Positions 61,510 to 64,000 of a stretch of 64,000 nt of DNA are shown piece by piece. Where the stretch lies: positions 7,502,001-7,566,000 of the forward strand of contig NZ_CP006850.1 of NCBI RefSeq assembly GCF_000523235.1, in the 5' to 3' direction. Below the pieces are notes generated by a model. It had not been told where the DNA came from and ran no database searches. It saw nothing but the letters and a program-made list of their open reading frames with translations. Numbering within the stretch: position 1 is the stretch's first letter; every line of letters starts with the position of its first letter. A program made the position numbers and the translations under genes. Source of the stretch: Nocardia nova SH22a. Lineage in GTDB: Bacteria; Actinomycetota; Actinomycetes; Mycobacteriales; Mycobacteriaceae.

Positions 61510-61529
61510 CTGACATGAATGCGTGTCAG
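61510..61529. promoter_or_regulatory. TetR-type operator upstream of SDR operon
   Basis: CTGACA at 61510-61515 and TGTCAG at 61524-61529 form a dyad with eight bases between. It lies 17 bases upstream of the SDR start and 49 upstream of the divergent TetR start. Confidence 0.65.
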
Positions 61530-61577
61530 GAACGATGCTCTAGTGTGCCATAGGACGGCAAGCGAGGAACAGGGGCG

Positions 61578-62426
61578 ATGACGCAGAGGTCGGCAACCGG
61601 GGATTCGGGGCAGAGCACGGACGGCCCGGCGCAGGCGGACACCTCCAGCGTGCCTTCCGTTCGAGCAGCCGGAGTTCAGGGCGCCGCAGCACGGGCGGCC
61701 GACTCTCCTGTGGGTCGAGCGGCCACAACCGCCGGTGACCACGACAATCCGACCGCACGCGAACGTCGTCCCGATTCCGAGGCCGCCCGATCGAGACGAA
61801 CGGCGGGTCGCAAGTATCTCGGGATGGCGCCGGAGGAACGTAGGGTGCAGCGGCGGGCCGCCATTCTGGATACGGCCCTGGAGATCTTCGGCACCACCGG
61901 CTATGCGGGAACATCGGTCAAACAGATCTGCCGAGCGGCGCGACTGACCGAACGCTACTTCTACGAGTCGTTCTCCGACCGCGAAAACTGTTTGTCCGCA
62001 CTGTATTCCACGCTCGTGGACGAGATGCGCACGGCGACGATCGCGGCCGTGGCGGAGGCTAGCAGCGATGTCGACGATCAGACCCGCGCCGGATTGAGCG
62101 CCTTCATCGGCTATCTCACCGAGGACCCCCGCCGGGCCCGGGTGGTACTGATCGAGGTCGTCGGCGTCTCCCCCGACATGGAAGAACGCCGCCACGCGGT
62201 ACTGCGCGACTTCGCCGAAATAGTCGCCACCACCTGGGCCGCCACCCGCACCGAACCCCTGACCACCAAACAACATTCGACAGCGGTGGCCTTGGTAGGC
62301 GGCGTCAACCACCTCCTGGTCGACTGGCTGATGAGCGGCAGCGCCGAATCCCCCGCCGACCTCACCGAGGTGTGCACGACCCTGTTCATCGCCGCCCGCG
62401 AAAAGCTGGAATCACTTACCAGGTGA
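61578..62426 (+). CDS. TetR family regulator with long disordered N-terminus
   Basis: 282 residues; the first 85 are low-complexity and precede the DNA-binding domain (ILDTALEIFGTTGYAGTS, then ICRAARLTERYFYESFSDRE). The start may lie further in. Divergent from the SDR-esterase operon, which it probably represses. The last 11 bases overlap the convergent Uma2 gene. Confidence 0.82.
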   Translation: MTQRSATGDSGQSTDGPAQADTSSVPSVRAAGVQGAAARAADSPVGRAATTAGDHDNPTARERRPDSEAARSRRTAGRKYLGMAPEERRVQRRAAILDTALEIFGTTGYAGTSVKQICRAARLTERYFYESFSDRENCLSALYSTLVDEMRTATIAAVAEASSDVDDQTRAGLSAFIGYLTEDPRRARVVLIEVVGVSPDMEERRHAVLRDFAEIVATTWAATRTEPLTTKQHSTAVALVGGVNHLLVDWLMSGSAESPADLTEVCTTLFIAAREKLESLTR

Positions 62427-63021
62427 TTTCGGGCAGCTCCACATCGATGGTGAAGGGCCGCTCGACACGAAGCTGCTTGCGGAAAACACCTGTGGGCGCA
62501 TAGCACCCGCCCTCCGGCAGGAGCTCGAAGGTGTAGACAACCATCGCGTCGTCCTCGTTCTCGACACGCCAGAAGCACTTGATCCCAGCGTCCGCGTATT
62601 GAGCGGGACGCAGCTTGCGGTCTTTGGTCTTCGTGCTGGGCGAAACGATCTCGACTGCGAGGTGAACGTCCGTCGGCTGGTAGACCGAGGTATGCGGACC
62701 GAATGCTGATCGGGACACCATCAGCACATCCGGCTCGGGCACAGAATGGCCCAGGTCGATCCCTTTTTCCGAGATGACGACCAGATCCGTGGGCGTGATG
62801 GGCCGTAACGCAGCCTTCAGCGCGTCCCGGACCTCATCGTGCCAGGGATCTGCCGGAGCCATCATCACGACTTCACCATCCAGGAGCTCGAAGTTGCCAT
62901 CAACCACTTCTGTCAAGCGAGGTAGATCTTCCGCTGTGAAACCGCCGGGCGGCGGCGTGGGCAGCAACACCATGCGGCCGCGGATCGGCTCATCGGAATG
63001 TTTGTGCGCTGCGACGCTCAT
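62416..63021 (-). CDS. Uma2 family (DUF820) putative endonuclease
   Basis: 201 residues with the PD-(D/E)XK-like core: EVPEPDVLMVSR-type strand (SVPEPDVLMV) and VHLAVEIVSPSTKTKDRKLR with catalytic Glu and Lys, then QYADAGIKCFWRVE. Uma2 proteins are abundant in actinobacteria and cyanobacteria; function is uncertain. Confidence 0.85.
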   Translation of the reverse strand: MSVAAHKHSDEPIRGRMVLLPTPPPGGFTAEDLPRLTEVVDGNFELLDGEVVMMAPADPWHDEVRDALKAALRPITPTDLVVISEKGIDLGHSVPEPDVLMVSRSAFGPHTSVYQPTDVHLAVEIVSPSTKTKDRKLRPAQYADAGIKCFWRVENEDDAMVVYTFELLPEGGCYAPTGVFRKQLRVERPFTIDVELPEITW

Positions 63022-63101
63022 ATCTGAAGGTTACGGCACACTCTCTCGCCGTGGCGACAGGAATACCAGCCGCGGGATTCGCGGCCACTGCGCACACATG
63101 C

Positions 63102-63139
63102 ATTCGGCCCCCGCTCCGTAATGGAGCAGGGGCCGAATG
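63102..63139 (-). terminator. rpoC terminator
   Basis: ATTCGGCCCCCGCTCC at 63102-63117 and GGAGCAGGGGCCGAAT at 63124-63139 pair with one mismatch around a six-base loop, 18 bases after the rpoC stop. Confidence 0.8.
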
Positions 63140-63156
63140 TTGTTGCCTACGAACGC

Positions 63157-64000
63157 TTACCGGTAGTCGCTGAACCCGTAGTCGTCCAGCGGCACCGCCG
63201 CACCCGTGGTGGCGCCGAAGCCCTCGGGGCTGTAGTAGGTGTCGTCGTAGGACGGCACCGCGTACGCCGCGGCCCGAGCTTCCTCGGTGGGCTGCACCTG
63301 GATGTTGCGGTAGCGGTTGATACCGGTACCGGCCGGGATCAACTTACCGATGATCACGTTCTCCTTCAGGCCGATCAGCTTGTCGGAGCGGCAGTTGATC
63401 GCCGCATCCGTCAAGACACGAGTCGTCTCCTGGAAGGAGGCCGCCGACAGCCACGAGTCGGTGGCCAGCGACGCCTTGGTGATACCCATCAGCACCGGGC
63501 GACCCGACGCCGGATCGGCGCCCTCGGCGACCGAGCGGCGGTTGGCCGCCTCGAACTCCGAGCGCTCCACCAGCGAGCCGGGCAGGAACTCCGTCGCACC
63601 CGAGTCGATGATGGTGACACGGCGCAGCATCTGGCGAACGATCACCTCGATGTGCTTGTCGTGGATGGACACACCCTGCGACCGGTAGACCTCCTGGACC
63701 TCGTGGACCAGGTGGACCTGCACCTGACGCGGACCCATCACGCGCAGCACCTCGTGCGGATCGGCCGAGCCCTCCAGCAGCTGCTGGCCGACCTCGACGT
63801 GATCGCCGTCGGCGAGCAGACGCTCGGAGCCGTCGTCGTGCTTGAACACCCGCAGACGCTGACGCTTCGACAGCTTGTCGTAGACCACTTCGTCCGAACC
63901 GTCGTCCGGAATGATGGTGATCTTGTAGAAGCGGTCGTCGTCCTCCAGCCGGATGCGGCCGGAGACCTCCGCGATCGGCGCCTTGCCCTTGGGCACACGA
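63157..64000 (-). CDS. rpoC: RNA polymerase beta' subunit, C-terminal part
   Basis: 281 C-terminal residues are visible; the gene enters from the right edge. [20 protein letters not shown], then [19 protein letters not shown], and the ending region [20 protein letters not shown] are diagnostic of bacterial beta'. It lies about 35 kb from rpsL on the same strand. Confidence 0.97.
   Translation of the reverse strand, partial: RVPKGKAPIAEVSGRIRLEDDDRFYKITIIPDDGSDEVVYDKLSKRQRLRVFKHDDGSERLLADGDHVEVGQQLLEGSADPHEVLRVMGPRQVQVHLVHEVQEVYRSQGVSIHDKHIEVIVRQMLRRVTIIDSGATEFLPGSLVERSEFEAANRRSVAEGADPASGRPVLMGITKASLATDSWLSAASFQETTRVLTDAAINCRSDKLIGLKENVIIGKLIPAGTGINRYRNIQVQPTEEARAAAYAVPSYDDTYYSPEGFGATTGAAVPLDDYGFSDYR

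Overview
The window is high-GC actinobacterial DNA and most resembles a mycolic-acid bacterium of the Nocardia/Rhodococcus type. The evidence is a mycofactocin glycosyltransferase (MftF), a 3-ketosteroid 9-alpha-hydroxylase reductase (KshB-like) behind a KstR-type operator, DUF3558 lipoproteins, a WXG100-like pair, an FprB ferredoxin reductase, and the rpsL-rpsG-fusA-tuf and rpoC genes. The genus is inferred from gene content; no 16S gene is present.

Layout. 1-5.5 kb: the 5' part of an NRPS gene, a GAF-domain regulator and a solitary mftF, all on the minus strand. 5.9-12 kb: a TetR gene, the kshB-like reductase, a DNA alkylation repair gene bracketed by two inverted copies of a structured ~210 bp repeat, a MurI-like racemase, an FAD ferredoxin reductase, an SPW membrane protein and another TetR gene. 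Identical KstR-type palindromes precede the two reductase genes. 12-17 kb: a coupled NTF2-SDR-NTF2 operon opposite a MarR gene, then a TetR/MFS-cupin unit. 17-19.8 kb: a large disordered protein and a methyltransferase.

19.8-28 kb: an accretion zone at the 3' end of tuf. It holds two toxin-antitoxin-like pairs, a secreted lipase-like hydrolase, a frameshifted SLOG-type gene and two partial copies of the tuf 3' end (one near-identical and carrying a terminator copy, one decayed). Next come tuf, fusA, rpsG and rpsL. 28.4-36 kb: two lipoproteins, hppD with a divergent Lrp regulator, an AlkZ-like glycosylase, a quinone reductase, a WXG100-like/lytic transglycosylase operon and an acyl-ACP thioesterase. 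36-43 kb: fprB, a SixA-like phosphatase, a MerR regulator with a clear operator, an AhpD-like protein, pirin and an XRE regulator. 42.7-46.3 kb: a small-gene cluster facing an XRE-TPR regulator, an SGNH hydrolase and a flavoprotein pseudogene.

46.4-64 kb: an aldo/keto reductase sharing a promoter motif with the XRE regulator, a thioesterase, a 45-aa orphan protein, AraC and cupin genes, a MerR regulator fused to a DnaN-like clamp, a Ser/Thr kinase, an ArsR-SRPBCC pair, an AraC-VOC-UvrA-like unit, an SDR/esterase operon with a divergent TetR gene, a Uma2 gene and the 3' end of rpoC. rpoC and rpsL are thus about 35 kb apart.

The strongest leads are the tuf-tail islet, the inverted covarying hairpin repeats around the alkylation repair gene, and the MerR-sliding-clamp fusion. 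No tRNA, rRNA, CRISPR array, transposase or integrase gene was recognised.
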